64,000 nt of DNA, taken from UBA7703 sp034926785. Lineage in GTDB: Bacteria; Bacillota; Clostridia; Christensenellales; CAG-138. Of the stretch, positions 25,771-35,106 are shown one piece after another; the first letter of the stretch is position 1; every line of letters starts with the position of its first letter. A program made the position numbers and the translations under genes. The notes under the pieces are model-generated. The model had not been told where the DNA came from, made no database searches, and saw only the letters and a list, made by a program, of their open reading frames with translations. The stretch spans positions 1 to 64,000 of the forward strand of contig JAYFQU010000025.1 in assembly GCA_034926785.1 (NCBI GenBank), given 5' to 3'.

Positions 25771-26292
25771 ATGGACGATCATGGACTTGGTAAGCGAATT
25801 ATCCTGCTGAACATGCTGCGCCGGCGTATGATGCACGGGGTAAACAGCGAAAAGGAAGTGGTTCCAGGGCAATACCCGCTATTAAATTACTTGAGCAAGA
25901 ACCCCGATGCCTCGCAACAGGATCTGGCAAGCATGCTGTTTGTCTCGCCCGCCTCCGTCGCGCAATCAACGAAGCGCCTGCAGAGTGCCGGCATGCTGGA
26001 GAAGACCAGCGATCCGGAGAACCTGCGGAAGAATCGTCTTCGGGTGACTCCGGCCGGGCAAACCGTTGTGGACACGTTTCATGCGTTGTCAGACCGGGTG
26101 GACCGGCAAACCTTTCGAGGGTTTTCCGAGGAGGAGGAGGCCGTGCTTTTATCCCTGCTCAATCGCATGATTCAAAACCTTGCGACGGAGGAAGACCTCG
26201 CCATGCTTCGCGCAATGGAGAATCAGGATACCCCGCACGGCAAATTCTGTCATCATCATACAAAATCGGAGGAAAAAACAAACAAATGCTGA
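25771..26292 (+). CDS. MarR-family transcriptional regulator
   Basis: 173 residues. The winged helix is visible as SQQDLASMLFVSPASVAQSTKRL, here shown by its ends SQQDL and TKRL, followed by the wing NLRKNRLRVTPAG. ATG 25771 follows AGGAGAGG; the ATG at 25753 is upstream of that site. The C-terminus is His/Cys-rich (FCHHHTKSEE..KC), possibly a metal-binding tail. The gene overlaps the first ABC gene by seven bases, so it very likely controls the exporter and itself through the palindrome at 25733-25746. Confidence 0.9.
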   Translation: MDDHGLGKRIILLNMLRRRMMHGVNSEKEVVPGQYPLLNYLSKNPDASQQDLASMLFVSPASVAQSTKRLQSAGMLEKTSDPENLRKNRLRVTPAGQTVVDTFHALSDRVDRQTFRGFSEEEEAVLLSLLNRMIQNLATEEDLAMLRAMENQDTPHGKFCHHHTKSEEKTNKC

Positions 26293-28013
26293 AAAAACTC
26301 TCCGCCTATATCGGCAAATACAAGATGCAGGCGCTCCTCTCGCCGCTCCTCGTTTTATTCGAGGTGGTACTGGAGGTGTTTATCCCGCTCTACATGGGTA
26401 AAATTGTGGATGTCGGCATCCCCGGAAAGGACTTTGGCTACATTCTAAAGATGGGCGGGCTCATGGTGCTTATGGCTGTCGGCGCGCTGATCTTCGGCGC
26501 GCTCTGCGCGCGCGTCGCCGTCGTCGCCAGCAACGGCATGGCCGCCAACCTCAGGAAGGGGCTCTTTGATAAGATCGAGTCGTTTTCGTTCAAGAACACC
26601 GATCATTTCACCACCCCGTCACTGATTACCCGATTGACCAACGATGTCAATAACATTCAAAATTCGTTCCAAATGATTATCCGCATGCTGGCGCGCGCGC
26701 CGTTCATGCTGATTCTCGCAACCGTGATGGCCTACCGCATCAGCCCGCGGCTTTCGGTCATCATCCTCAGCGCCATCCCGACCCTTGCGTTGGTTATGTT
26801 CCTGCTTTCCAAGATCGCATTCCCCCGCTTTGAGGCCATGCTGAAAAAATATGACAGCATGAACGCCAGAACGCAGGAGAATCTAATCGCCATCCGCGTG
26901 GTCAAGGCGTTTGTGCGCGGGGACTATGAATCCGTCAAGTTTCAGGATGCGGCAGCCGCGCTGAAAAACGCGCAACGCAAAGCGGAGAAGATACTCGTCC
27001 TCGCCATGCCGATCATGCAGATGACGATGTATGCGAGCATTCTGCTCGTCCTGTTCGTCGGCGGAAAGGATATTCTCGCCGGCAATCTGATGACGGGGCA
27101 GCTCATGAGCTTCATCAGTTACATCACGCAAATCCTCATCTCGCTCATGATGATTCTGATGGTGTTCGTCACGCTCGTTCTCTCAAGCGCCTCTGCAAAG
27201 CGTATTATCGAGGTGCTGGACGAAACCCCCGCGATCAACGACAGCGCGGCGGATCCCTCGCTCACCTTGAAGGATGGCAGCGTAGAATTCCGCGATGTCA
27301 GCTTCAGCTATGCGGAGGATCGCGAAAATCTCACGCTCTGCGGCGTCAACATTTCAATTCGCTCCGGCGAAACCATCGGCATCATCGGCGGTTCCGGCTC
27401 GGCAAAGTCCACCCTGGTGCAGCTCATCCCGCGCCTTTATGAGGTATATAGCGGAGAACTGCTTGTCGGCGGACATAATGTAAAGGACTATCCGATCAAT
27501 GCCTTGCGCGAGGGTATCGGCATGGTTCTGCAAAAGAATGTCCTCTTTAGCGGCACCATCAAGGAAAACCTGCGTTGGGGCAACCCGGATGCGACGGATG
27601 AGGAAATCACGGCGGCTTGCCTTGCCGCGCAGGCGGATGGTTTCATTCGTTCCTTCCCGGATGGATACGATACCGTTCTGGGTCAGGGCGGCGTCAACGT
27701 CTCCGGCGGGCAGAAACAGCGCCTCTGCATCGCACGCGCGTTGGTGAAGAATCCGAAGATTCTAATTCTGGATGATTCCACCAGTGCGGTGGATACCGCA
27801 ACGGATGCGGCAATCCGCGCCGCATTCAGCGAAAAGCACGGGGACGCAACGACGATTATCATCGCGCAACGCATCACCTCTGTTATGGATGCGGATCGCA
27901 TCATCGTGCTGAACGACGGCGCCATCGACGGCATTGGCACGCATGAGGAGCTTATGCGGACAAACGAAATCTATCGCGAGGTTTATTCCTCTCAGCAGAA
28001 AGGGGTGGCGTAA
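26286..28013 (+). CDS. ABC exporter subunit with degenerate ATP site
   Basis: 575 residues: six membrane helices (about 15-320) fused to an ATPase domain. Its nucleotide site is altered: Walker A reads GGSGSAKST (A for G), the catalytic Glu after Walker B is Asp (LILDDSTSAVD), and the switch His is Gln (IIIAQRITS). The signature VSGGQKQR is intact. This is the pattern of the non-catalytic partner in heterodimeric exporters of the BmrCD/TM287-288 type. The partner gene starts one base after its stop. Confidence 0.93.
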   Translation: MLKKLSAYIGKYKMQALLSPLLVLFEVVLEVFIPLYMGKIVDVGIPGKDFGYILKMGGLMVLMAVGALIFGALCARVAVVASNGMAANLRKGLFDKIESFSFKNTDHFTTPSLITRLTNDVNNIQNSFQMIIRMLARAPFMLILATVMAYRISPRLSVIILSAIPTLALVMFLLSKIAFPRFEAMLKKYDSMNARTQENLIAIRVVKAFVRGDYESVKFQDAAAALKNAQRKAEKILVLAMPIMQMTMYASILLVLFVGGKDILAGNLMTGQLMSFISYITQILISLMMILMVFVTLVLSSASAKRIIEVLDETPAINDSAADPSLTLKDGSVEFRDVSFSYAEDRENLTLCGVNISIRSGETIGIIGGSGSAKSTLVQLIPRLYEVYSGELLVGGHNVKDYPINALREGIGMVLQKNVLFSGTIKENLRWGNPDATDEEITAACLAAQADGFIRSFPDGYDTVLGQGGVNVSGGQKQRLCIARALVKNPKILILDDSTSAVDTATDAAIRAAFSEKHGDATTIIIAQRITSVMDADRIIVLNDGAIDGIGTHEELMRTNEIYREVYSSQQKGVA

Positions 28014-28014
28014 C

Positions 28015-29904
28015 ATGCCGGGTCCCATGTCACACGGCGCGCAGAGCGCGCCACGCAAGCCGAAGAATACGGCTAAAACATTCGGGCGGCTGTTTGGCTA
28101 TCTCAAGCCGCATACGCTGAGCTTGATCATCATCGGCGTCGGCCTGCTCGTTTCGGCGGGGGCCGGTGTCGCGGGAACCTATCTGCTCAAGCCAATCATC
28201 AACCAGATTGAGACAATGCTGCAAACGAAGTCTTCGGACTTTACCCTGTTCTTCTCCTATCTTGGCACACTGGCCGTCGTATACGGCGTTGGCGCGCTGA
28301 CGACCTATATCGTCAACCGCCTCGTTGTCAATGTCTCCACTGCGACGCTGGAAGCGGTGCGCGTGGATATGTTCACCAAGCTTGAAAAACTCCCGCTGCG
28401 GTATTTCGACTCCCAGACGCACGGCGAAATCATGAGCCGCTTCTCCAACGATACCGACGCGCTGCGCGAGATGCTCAGCCAGGGTCTGCCGCAGTTGCTG
28501 ACCAGCTCGGTTACGGTGCTCGGCGTATTGATCATGATGTTCGTGCTCTCCCCGCTTCTCACGGCGCTCGTGCTGGTCGTCTTTGTGCTCATGCTGCTTG
28601 TGGTGCAAAAGCTCGGCAAGCGCTCCGCCTTCTACTTCGGCAAGCGGCAAAAGTCGCTCGGAGAAGTCAACGGCTATATTGAGGAGATGATCGAAGGCCA
28701 ACGCGAGGTCAAGGTGTTCTGTCGGGAACAGGCGGTCTCCAAGGAGTTTGAAACGCGCAACGAGGAGTTGCGCGAAACCTCAACCTCCGCCATGACCTAC
28801 GCCATGATCCTCATGCCCATCATGGGCAACCTGAGCTATGCGCTCTATGCAGCCGCCGCGGCCGCAGGCGCGGGACTCGCCATCCTCGGGCGCGCGGATA
28901 TCGGCACACTGGCCGCGTTCCTGCAGTATACGCGCTCCTTCAGCCAGCCGCTTGTGCAGGTCTCCCAGCTCTTTAACGGCTTCATCAGCGCGCTTGCGGG
29001 CGCGGAGCGAATCTTTGAGCTCATCGACGCCGCGCCGGAGGTGGACGACGGAACGGTTTCGCTCGTCAACGTAGAGCGGGATGAATCCGGCGCGCTGCGC
29101 GAGGTCCCCTGCTGCACCAATCAGTGGGCATGGAAGCGTCCGGCGGAAGGCGGATTTGAATATGTCGAGCTTAAGGGAGACGTGCGTTTCCATGACGTCA
29201 CCTTCAGCTATGACGACAAGGTGGACGTGCTCAAAGATGTGAACCTCTTCGCCAAACCGGGGCAGAAGATCGCGTTCGTCGGCTCCACCGGCGCCGGTAA
29301 GACGACGATCACCAACCTCATCAACCGCTTCTATGACGTGCAAAAAGGATCCATCACCTATGACGGCATCGACGTCAAGGAAATCAAAAAAGATGATCTT
29401 CGCCGCTCGCTTGCCATGGTGCTGCAGGATACCCACCTCTTTACGGGAACCGTACTCGAAAACATTCGCTACGGGCGTCTCGACGCAACGGATGAGGAGA
29501 TTGTGGAGGCGGCTAAGCTCGCCAATGCGCATTCCTTTATCAAGCACCTGCCGCAGGGCTATAACACCGTGCTCACCGCCGACGGCGCGAACCTCTCGCA
29601 AGGACAGCGCCAGTTGCTCGCCATTGCGCGCGCGGCGGTTGCAAACCCGCCCGTATTGATTCTGGACGAGGCGACGAGCAGCATCGACACCCGCACGGAG
29701 TCGCTCATTGAAAAGGGTATGGATCGGCTCATGAAGGGTCGCACGGTGTTCGTCATCGCGCACCGTCTCTCCACCGTTCGCAACAGCAATGCCATCCTCG
29801 TACTGGAGCATGGCGAGGTGATCGAGCGCGGCGATCATGAGGATCTGCTGGAGCAGCAGGGCAAGTACTATCAGCTCTATATGGGCATGTTCGAACTCGC
29901 CTGA
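28015..29904 (+). CDS. ABC exporter subunit with canonical ATP site
   Basis: 629 residues. Six membrane helices, then the ATPase domain with canonical GSTGAGKTT, LSQGQRQ, LILDEATSSID and VIAHRLS. Between the two there is an insert of about 35 residues (around ESGALREVPCCTNQW) containing a Cys-Cys pair. Forms the heterodimer with the preceding gene; likely a multidrug or peptide exporter under MarR control. ATG 28015 follows GGGGTGG; the ORF's earlier ATG at 27934 lies inside the previous gene and is rejected. Confidence 0.93.
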   Translation: MPGPMSHGAQSAPRKPKNTAKTFGRLFGYLKPHTLSLIIIGVGLLVSAGAGVAGTYLLKPIINQIETMLQTKSSDFTLFFSYLGTLAVVYGVGALTTYIVNRLVVNVSTATLEAVRVDMFTKLEKLPLRYFDSQTHGEIMSRFSNDTDALREMLSQGLPQLLTSSVTVLGVLIMMFVLSPLLTALVLVVFVLMLLVVQKLGKRSAFYFGKRQKSLGEVNGYIEEMIEGQREVKVFCREQAVSKEFETRNEELRETSTSAMTYAMILMPIMGNLSYALYAAAAAAGAGLAILGRADIGTLAAFLQYTRSFSQPLVQVSQLFNGFISALAGAERIFELIDAAPEVDDGTVSLVNVERDESGALREVPCCTNQWAWKRPAEGGFEYVELKGDVRFHDVTFSYDDKVDVLKDVNLFAKPGQKIAFVGSTGAGKTTITNLINRFYDVQKGSITYDGIDVKEIKKDDLRRSLAMVLQDTHLFTGTVLENIRYGRLDATDEEIVEAAKLANAHSFIKHLPQGYNTVLTADGANLSQGQRQLLAIARAAVANPPVLILDEATSSIDTRTESLIEKGMDRLMKGRTVFVIAHRLSTVRNSNAILVLEHGEVIERGDHEDLLEQQGKYYQLYMGMFELA

Positions 29905-29926
29905 GCAAAAACGCCCGAATCAAGCA

Positions 29927-29958
29927 CAGGCCCCGAAGGCATTGCCTTCGGGGCCTGT
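29927..29958 (+). terminator. Terminator of the MarR-ABC operon
   Basis: CAGGCCCCGAAGGC/GCCTTCGGGGCCTG hairpin with a tiny loop followed by TTTCG, 22 bases after the stop codon. It can serve the convergent small membrane protein gene too. Confidence 0.85.
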
Positions 29959-29985
29959 TTCGATCATAGAAATTGTGTTGCGCGT

Positions 29986-30495
29986 TTATTGCGCGTTCTT
30001 GTCCTCGTCGTCAAAGTGAAACGCGGAGGACGGCATGGAGGAACCGCCCGCGGGCTTCGCGGCAGCGGCTTTTTTAGCCTGCGCATTTTTGTCCATGTAC
30101 TTACGCATCTTGACCACGAGAAAAACGATCAATCCGAGCGTAGCGGCAAGCGCAACATAGGAAACGATATCGAACACTTTTGGCGTTAAGAACGAGAACG
30201 CGCCGAGATCCTTGAGATTCACCCAGCCGTAGACCGCCTTGGCGGCGTCGGTTGCGGGCGTTATCTCCTGATAGGCATAAAACTGGTTCCGCAGGATGGA
30301 AGCGCCGCTGTTGATAACCATCGCGATGCCAAGGAGGATATAGATCTTACGTGAAAACGCCTTGAACTCTTCCTCTTTTCCCTCTTTGATGTTATCAACG
30401 CTATAGAGCCTCCCTTTACCGACGATACCCGCATAGAGCACATACACCGAGATAGCGAGCAGCATCCAGTCAAACATTGCAAACGAACTAGACAT
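29986..30495 (-). CDS. Small membrane protein, unknown function
   Basis: 169 residues with three hydrophobic segments (about 8-27, 48-66 and 105-127), a charged loop between the first two (VDNIKEGKEEEFKAFSRK) and a cytoplasmic-looking tail rich in Lys, Ala, then acidic. The first part resembles small DUF3784-like proteins but I do not recognise it with confidence. GGAGAAAAGAA precedes the ATG. It follows cysS on the same strand by 51 bases. Confidence 0.7.
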   Translation of the reverse strand: MSSSFAMFDWMLLAISVYVLYAGIVGKGRLYSVDNIKEGKEEEFKAFSRKIYILLGIAMVINSGASILRNQFYAYQEITPATDAAKAVYGWVNLKDLGAFSFLTPKVFDIVSYVALAATLGLIVFLVVKMRKYMDKNAQAKKAAAAKPAGGSSMPSSAFHFDDEDKNAQ

Positions 30496-30546
30496 TTCTT
30501 TTCTCCTTATAGTTTCAATTTTCGTTAATTTCGCGTGATTCGATCT

Positions 30547-31938
30547 CTATAGTTTCTTTAATTTCGGGCCGTTCGCGGTATCCTCCACGGCGTAGCCCAT
30601 CCCCTTGAGCGCATCGCGAATCTCATCCGCGCGCTTAAAGTTCTTCGCCTTTCTCACCGCCTGCCGCTCCTCCAGCAGAGCGAGCGCCTCGGCGGGGAAT
30701 TCCTCCGCCTTTGCCTGTGCCAAAAGCCCCAGCACGCCGGTCAACTCGGCAAACAGTTTTTCTCCCGCCTCGATCGCGGCCTTGCCGCGCGGCTCGCTCA
30801 CGAAGGTGTTTGCGGCGCGCGCAAACTCAAAGAGTACGCCAATGGCATCCGCCGTGTTCAGGTCGTCATCCATCGCCTCGTTGAAGCGCGTTTTAAAGTC
30901 CGCTAGCTGCTCAAAAAACGCCGCATCCTCCGTCGTCCCATCCGATGCGGTCTGCGCTTCGCTCAGGCGCTCCTTCGCGGTGCGGAGCCGCTCCAGCGCG
31001 CTCTCTGCCTGCTGAATCATCTCCCGTGAGAAGTTGACGGGGTTTCGATACTGCACGCTGAGCATAAACATGCGCACGGCTTCCAGATCAAATTCCTTTG
31101 CGATGTCGCGCACGGTGAAGAAGTTATTGAGCGATTTGCTCATCTTCTGGTTATCGACGTTGATATAACCGTTGTGCATCCAATAGCGTGCGAAGGGATG
31201 CCCCGTTGCCGCCTCGCTCTGGGCGATCTCGTTTTCATGGTGCGGGAAGATCAAGTCCTGCCCGCCGCCGTGGATATCAAACGTTTCGCCGAGGATCGAC
31301 ATGCTCATCGCCGAGCACTCGATATGCCAGCCCGGCCTGCCCTTGCCCCAGGGGGAATCCCAGCTCGGCTCGCCCGGCTTTTCCGCCTTCCAGAGCGCGA
31401 AGTCGAGCGGATCGCGCTTCGCCTCGTCGGGATCGACGCGCGCGCCGTTCTCCAGATCGTCAATATTCTGTCCGGAGAGCTTGCCATAGCCCGGAAAACT
31501 GCGGACGGAGAAGTACACATCTCCATCCGGCGTGGCATAAGCGTGGCCCTTTGCAATCAACGACTCCACCAGCGCGATGATTTCGCCAATGTGCTCCGTC
31601 GCGCGCGGGTTCACCGTCGCGCGCTGCACGCCGAGGGCGTCCGCGTCATGATAATACTCCTTGATAAACCGCTCGCCGAGCTCCTTGACCGTTGTCCCCT
31701 CCTCGTTCGCGCGGCGGATCATCTTGTCGTCAATATCCGTAAAATTCTGTACAAAGCGCACGTTATAACCGCGATATTCCAGATAGCGGCGCAACGTATC
31801 GAATACGATAAACGGGCGCGCGTTGCCAATATGAAAATAGTTGTAAACCGTCGGACCGCAGGCATACATGGATATCTGTCCGGGTACGAGCGGTATGAGC
31901 TCTTCCTTTTTGCGCGTCATCGTATTATAGATCTGCAT
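30547..31938 (-). CDS. cysS: Cysteinyl-tRNA synthetase
   Basis: 463 residues, class I. HIGN-type signature in YNYFHIGNARPF, the zinc Cys in YACGPTVYN, SAMSMSILG..DIHGGGQDL and KMSKSLNN are all present. Charges tRNA-Cys. Start ATG 31938 follows GGAGGAG; the upstream Met at 31962 is rejected. Lies 119 bases downstream of cysE on the same strand, so the Cys T-box upstream of cysE may govern both. Confidence 0.97.
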   Translation of the reverse strand: MQIYNTMTRKKEELIPLVPGQISMYACGPTVYNYFHIGNARPFIVFDTLRRYLEYRGYNVRFVQNFTDIDDKMIRRANEEGTTVKELGERFIKEYYHDADALGVQRATVNPRATEHIGEIIALVESLIAKGHAYATPDGDVYFSVRSFPGYGKLSGQNIDDLENGARVDPDEAKRDPLDFALWKAEKPGEPSWDSPWGKGRPGWHIECSAMSMSILGETFDIHGGGQDLIFPHHENEIAQSEAATGHPFARYWMHNGYINVDNQKMSKSLNNFFTVRDIAKEFDLEAVRMFMLSVQYRNPVNFSREMIQQAESALERLRTAKERLSEAQTASDGTTEDAAFFEQLADFKTRFNEAMDDDLNTADAIGVLFEFARAANTFVSEPRGKAAIEAGEKLFAELTGVLGLLAQAKAEEFPAEALALLEERQAVRKAKNFKRADEIRDALKGMGYAVEDTANGPKLKKL

Positions 31939-32057
31939 GGTGTCTCCTCCATATTTGTTCACTATATCACAAATTATTCTTCCCGTCGCGGGTTATCGCG
32001 CCGTCAGCCGCTTTGCATGGATCCTGTTTTTGCACGTGGCCGCAGGCTGCCGCTCCG

Positions 32058-32792
32058 TTAAGGATTCTTCTCTTTGCCGATGGATTGCTCCAACGCATCC
32101 AGCCGCGCTTTGAGTTGCTCAAGCTGCAGCTCGATGGGATCCGGCAGATCGACCTGATTCAGATCGACTCCCTCCTCGCCGGCCAGGCCCTCTTTGCGCC
32201 GCACGCATTGATCGGTGTCGCTGCATTCGCAATTGCCGTCGTCGCACATACCAACGCGCTCGCAGGGCACCTTGCAGCCGTAGAGACGCACCACATGCCC
32301 CGGCACGCCAACCACCGTGGAAAATGGCGGAACATCCTTAAGCACGACCGCGCCCGCGCCAATCTTCGCGTGATCGCCGACCGTCAGGGGACCAAGCACT
32401 TTTGCGCCCGCGGAGATGGTAACATGGTCGCCAACCGTCGGGTGGCGTTTTCCGGTGTGTTTTCCGGTTCCGCCGAGGGTTGCGCCCTGATAGATGGTCA
32501 CATCGTCGCCAATCACTGCCGTCTCGCCGATCACCACGCCTACGCCGTGGTCGATGAACAGCCGCTCGCCAATCGTCGCGCCGGGGTGAATGTCAATCCC
32601 CGTTGTAAAGCGGCACCATTCGGATGTCATCCGCGCCAATAGATGCATCCCGCGGCGGTAAAAGTAGTTTGCCCGTCGGTGCATCCGCACGGCACGAAAG
32701 CCGGGGTAGCATAACATCACTTCCAGAGCGGACTTTGCCGCGGGGTCTCGTTTGAGCACCGCGCGCAGATCGCTTTTCAGCGTTTTAAACAT
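32058..32792 (-). CDS. cysE: Serine O-acetyltransferase
   Basis: 244 residues. N-terminal helical domain, then left-handed beta-helix hexapeptides (IHPGATIGERLFIDHG, VTIYQGATLGG) and the catalytic His motif TGKRHPTVGDHV. First step of cysteine synthesis, making O-acetylserine. After the hexapeptide core there is a Cys-rich stretch (CERVGMCDDGNCECS..QCVRR) and a C-terminal coiled coil (LQLEQLKARLDALE), not part of minimal CysE. Start ATG 32792 with AAAGGAA upstream; controlled by the T-box leader. Confidence 0.93.
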   Translation of the reverse strand: MFKTLKSDLRAVLKRDPAAKSALEVMLCYPGFRAVRMHRRANYFYRRGMHLLARMTSEWCRFTTGIDIHPGATIGERLFIDHGVGVVIGETAVIGDDVTIYQGATLGGTGKHTGKRHPTVGDHVTISAGAKVLGPLTVGDHAKIGAGAVVLKDVPPFSTVVGVPGHVVRLYGCKVPCERVGMCDDGNCECSDTDQCVRRKEGLAGEEGVDLNQVDLPDPIELQLEQLKARLDALEQSIGKEKNP

Positions 32793-32836
32793 ATCGCTCG
32801 CTGTTCCTTTCGCGCGGAAATTCTCCGCGCCAGACA

Positions 32837-33105
32837 AATAAAATAAGCGCATCCATCATAAAGACGAATGCGCTTCGCGGTTCCACTTTACTTGGAGAAC
32901 ACCAACGGTTCTCCCGCTCAAAGCTGTAACGCAGCTGCTGCGTCCGCCGATACTATGCCCGTTTGGACGGTTTGTCGGCGGCGGCTCTCGGAAGGCACTT
33001 CTTCGCTGTCTCGCCCGGATCGGCTTTCAGCCGGTGACCGATCCTCTCTTGGGGCAATGACCGTTGCGATTACTCTTTTCCAATCAACGCTTTTCAATCA
33101 TCAGT
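32837..33105 (-). ncRNA. T-box leader, Cys specifier, upstream of cysE-cysS
   Basis: On the minus strand: a stem I apical region with AGAGAGG and GGCTGAAAGCC (33030-33051 area), the specifier region GAAGTGCCTTC with TGC (Cys) at 32995-32997, the T-box sequence AAAGTGGAACCGCG (32876-32889 area), and a terminator AAGCGCAT/ATGCGCTT followed by ATTTTATTT (32837-32876). Uncharged tRNA-Cys would pair with TGC and TGGA and prevent termination, so cysE expression rises when cysteine is short. Confidence 0.92.
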
Positions 33106-33265
33106 TATACCATAGTTTATGTGAACTTCAGCGTTTTTGTCAAGTCCTATTGTAACGAACTCACCGAAGCCGCACCGCGAATTCAGCCGCATTCCCCCTT
33201 GTCAAATCGTGCGTTCTGGGCGATAATAAGATGTTTATTGATTACACGACGAGGGGAAACGCAAA

Positions 33266-35002
33266 ATGAGAATGAGCGAACTCATCGGCGAGCGCTATAA
33301 GGAAAAGCCCGCCGACTGTACCATCGAAAGTCACGCGCTGATGGTGCGCGGCGGCTACATCAAGCAGGTGAACACCGGCAGCTACACGCTGTTGCCTCCG
33401 GCGCGGCGCATCACGCAAAAAATCGAGCGCATTATCCGCGAGGAGATGGATGCCATCGAGGGTCAGGAAGTGCTCTTTCCCGTCGTATTGCCCGCCGATC
33501 TCTGGAAGGAAAGCGGGCGCTTTACCAGCGTTGGCAAGGAGCTGGTCCGCCTCAATGACCGCATGGGCGCCGATCTCGTGCTCGGCATGACGCACGAGGA
33601 GGCCGCCGTACATCTCGCGCGGGACGCGGCGAAAAGCTATGCCAAGTATCCGTTTATGATCTATCAGTTTCAGACCAAATTCCGCGACGAGCCCCGCGCG
33701 CGCGGCGGCCTGATCCGCGTCCGCGAGTTTACGATGAAGGATGCCTATTCCTTCCACACCAGTCAGGCGGACCTGGAGAACTATTACGAGCGTTGCTATG
33801 TCGCCTACGAGCGCATCTTCCGGCGCGCGGGCTGTAAAAACGTCATCGCCGTGCTTTCCGACTCCGGCATGATGGGCGGCAGAATTTCACACGAGTTTAT
33901 GCTGCTCACCGCCATCGGCGAGGATACGCTTGTCGTCTGCGACAACTGCGATTTCAAAGCTAATATTGAGGCCTGCGCCAGCGTGGTCGACAACGCCGCC
34001 CTCGCGGCGACGGAGCCGCTCTCGCTCGTGCCGACGCCGGACATGGCGACCATTGAAGAGGTCGCGGGCTTTTTGAAAAAACCGCATAACGCAACCTGCA
34101 AGGCTGTGGTCTATCAGCGTAACGCGGACGACAGTTATGTCATCGCCTTTGTGCGAGGTGATCTTGACGTTCACGAAACCAAGCTGCGCAATACCGTCGG
34201 CGCGGAGATTCATCCCGCGCTTATCACGGCGGAGAGCGGCATTGTCGCCGGGTTCATCGGGCCAATGGGGCTCGACACCAATAAAATCACCGTGCTGTTT
34301 GACTGCTCGCTTGAGGGCATCGGCGCGCTGGTCTGCGGCGCAAACAAGCAGGATCACCATTACACCGGCTTCAACATCGAGCGCGATTATGGCAAGGTGA
34401 CCTATGTGGACGTCGCCCGCGCGATCCCCGGCGGCATCTGCCCCGTCTGTGGAAAGCCCACGCTGAAGATCAGCAACGGCATCGAAGTCGGCAACATCTT
34501 CCAGCTGGGCGATAAGTATACCAAGAGCATGAATATGCAGTATCTCGATGAGAACGGCGCATTGCAGTACCCCATCATGGGTTGTTACGGCATCGGCGTC
34601 GGGCGTCTCGCCGCCTCCGTCTGCGAGGAAAGCCACGACGAATACGGCCCCATCTGGCCAATCACCATCGCGCCCTGGGAGGCGCAGATCTGCGTCCTGC
34701 GCGCCGATCAGGAGGAGCCCCGGCGCGTTGGCGAGGAACTCTACCGTACGCTGCAAAAAGCAGGCGTGGAAACCATCATCGACGATCGCGCGGTCAGCGC
34801 CGGCGTGGTGTTTTCGGAGGCCGATCTCATCGGCGCGCCGATCCGCCTCACCGTCAGTCCCCGCAATCTTGCGGAGGGTATGGTCGAGCTGAGCACCCGC
34901 GACAAGCGCATCAAGAAACAAGTTCCCCTCGCCGAGACGCTCGCCACGGTTCTCGAACTAAAAGCGCAGCTCTTTGCCGAGATCCAGGGAGACTTGATTT
35001 AG
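33266..35002 (+). CDS. proS: Prolyl-tRNA synthetase (bacterial type)
   Basis: 578 residues, class II. Motif regions TNTGSYTLLPPARR-like (VNTGSYTLLPP), EEMDAIEGQEVLFPVV, FRDEPRARGGLIRVREF and GCYGIGVGR are visible, with the INS editing domain between about residues 225 and 380. Charges tRNA-Pro. GAGGGG precedes the start. Divergent from the T-box/cysE unit. Confidence 0.97.
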   Translation: MRMSELIGERYKEKPADCTIESHALMVRGGYIKQVNTGSYTLLPPARRITQKIERIIREEMDAIEGQEVLFPVVLPADLWKESGRFTSVGKELVRLNDRMGADLVLGMTHEEAAVHLARDAAKSYAKYPFMIYQFQTKFRDEPRARGGLIRVREFTMKDAYSFHTSQADLENYYERCYVAYERIFRRAGCKNVIAVLSDSGMMGGRISHEFMLLTAIGEDTLVVCDNCDFKANIEACASVVDNAALAATEPLSLVPTPDMATIEEVAGFLKKPHNATCKAVVYQRNADDSYVIAFVRGDLDVHETKLRNTVGAEIHPALITAESGIVAGFIGPMGLDTNKITVLFDCSLEGIGALVCGANKQDHHYTGFNIERDYGKVTYVDVARAIPGGICPVCGKPTLKISNGIEVGNIFQLGDKYTKSMNMQYLDENGALQYPIMGCYGIGVGRLAASVCEESHDEYGPIWPITIAPWEAQICVLRADQEEPRRVGEELYRTLQKAGVETIIDDRAVSAGVVFSEADLIGAPIRLTVSPRNLAEGMVELSTRDKRIKKQVPLAETLATVLELKAQLFAEIQGDLI

Positions 35003-35033
35003 GTCAAACGGTCCACCGCTAAGGCATAAAGTC

Positions 35034-35068
35034 ACGGAAGCGCCGCGATTTCTCGCGGCGCTTCCGTT
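35034..35068 (+). terminator. Terminator of proS
   Basis: CGGAAGCGCCGCG/CGCGGCGCTTCCG hairpin followed by TTTGTT, about 30 bases after the stop codon. Confidence 0.85.
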
Positions 35069-35106
35069 TGTTCACGCTCATCGATTAGGCAATCCTCTTG
35101 ATTGCG

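Noticed and set aside
28780..29838. Minus-strand open frame of 352 codons
   Set aside because: Antisense to the canonical ABC exporter subunit.
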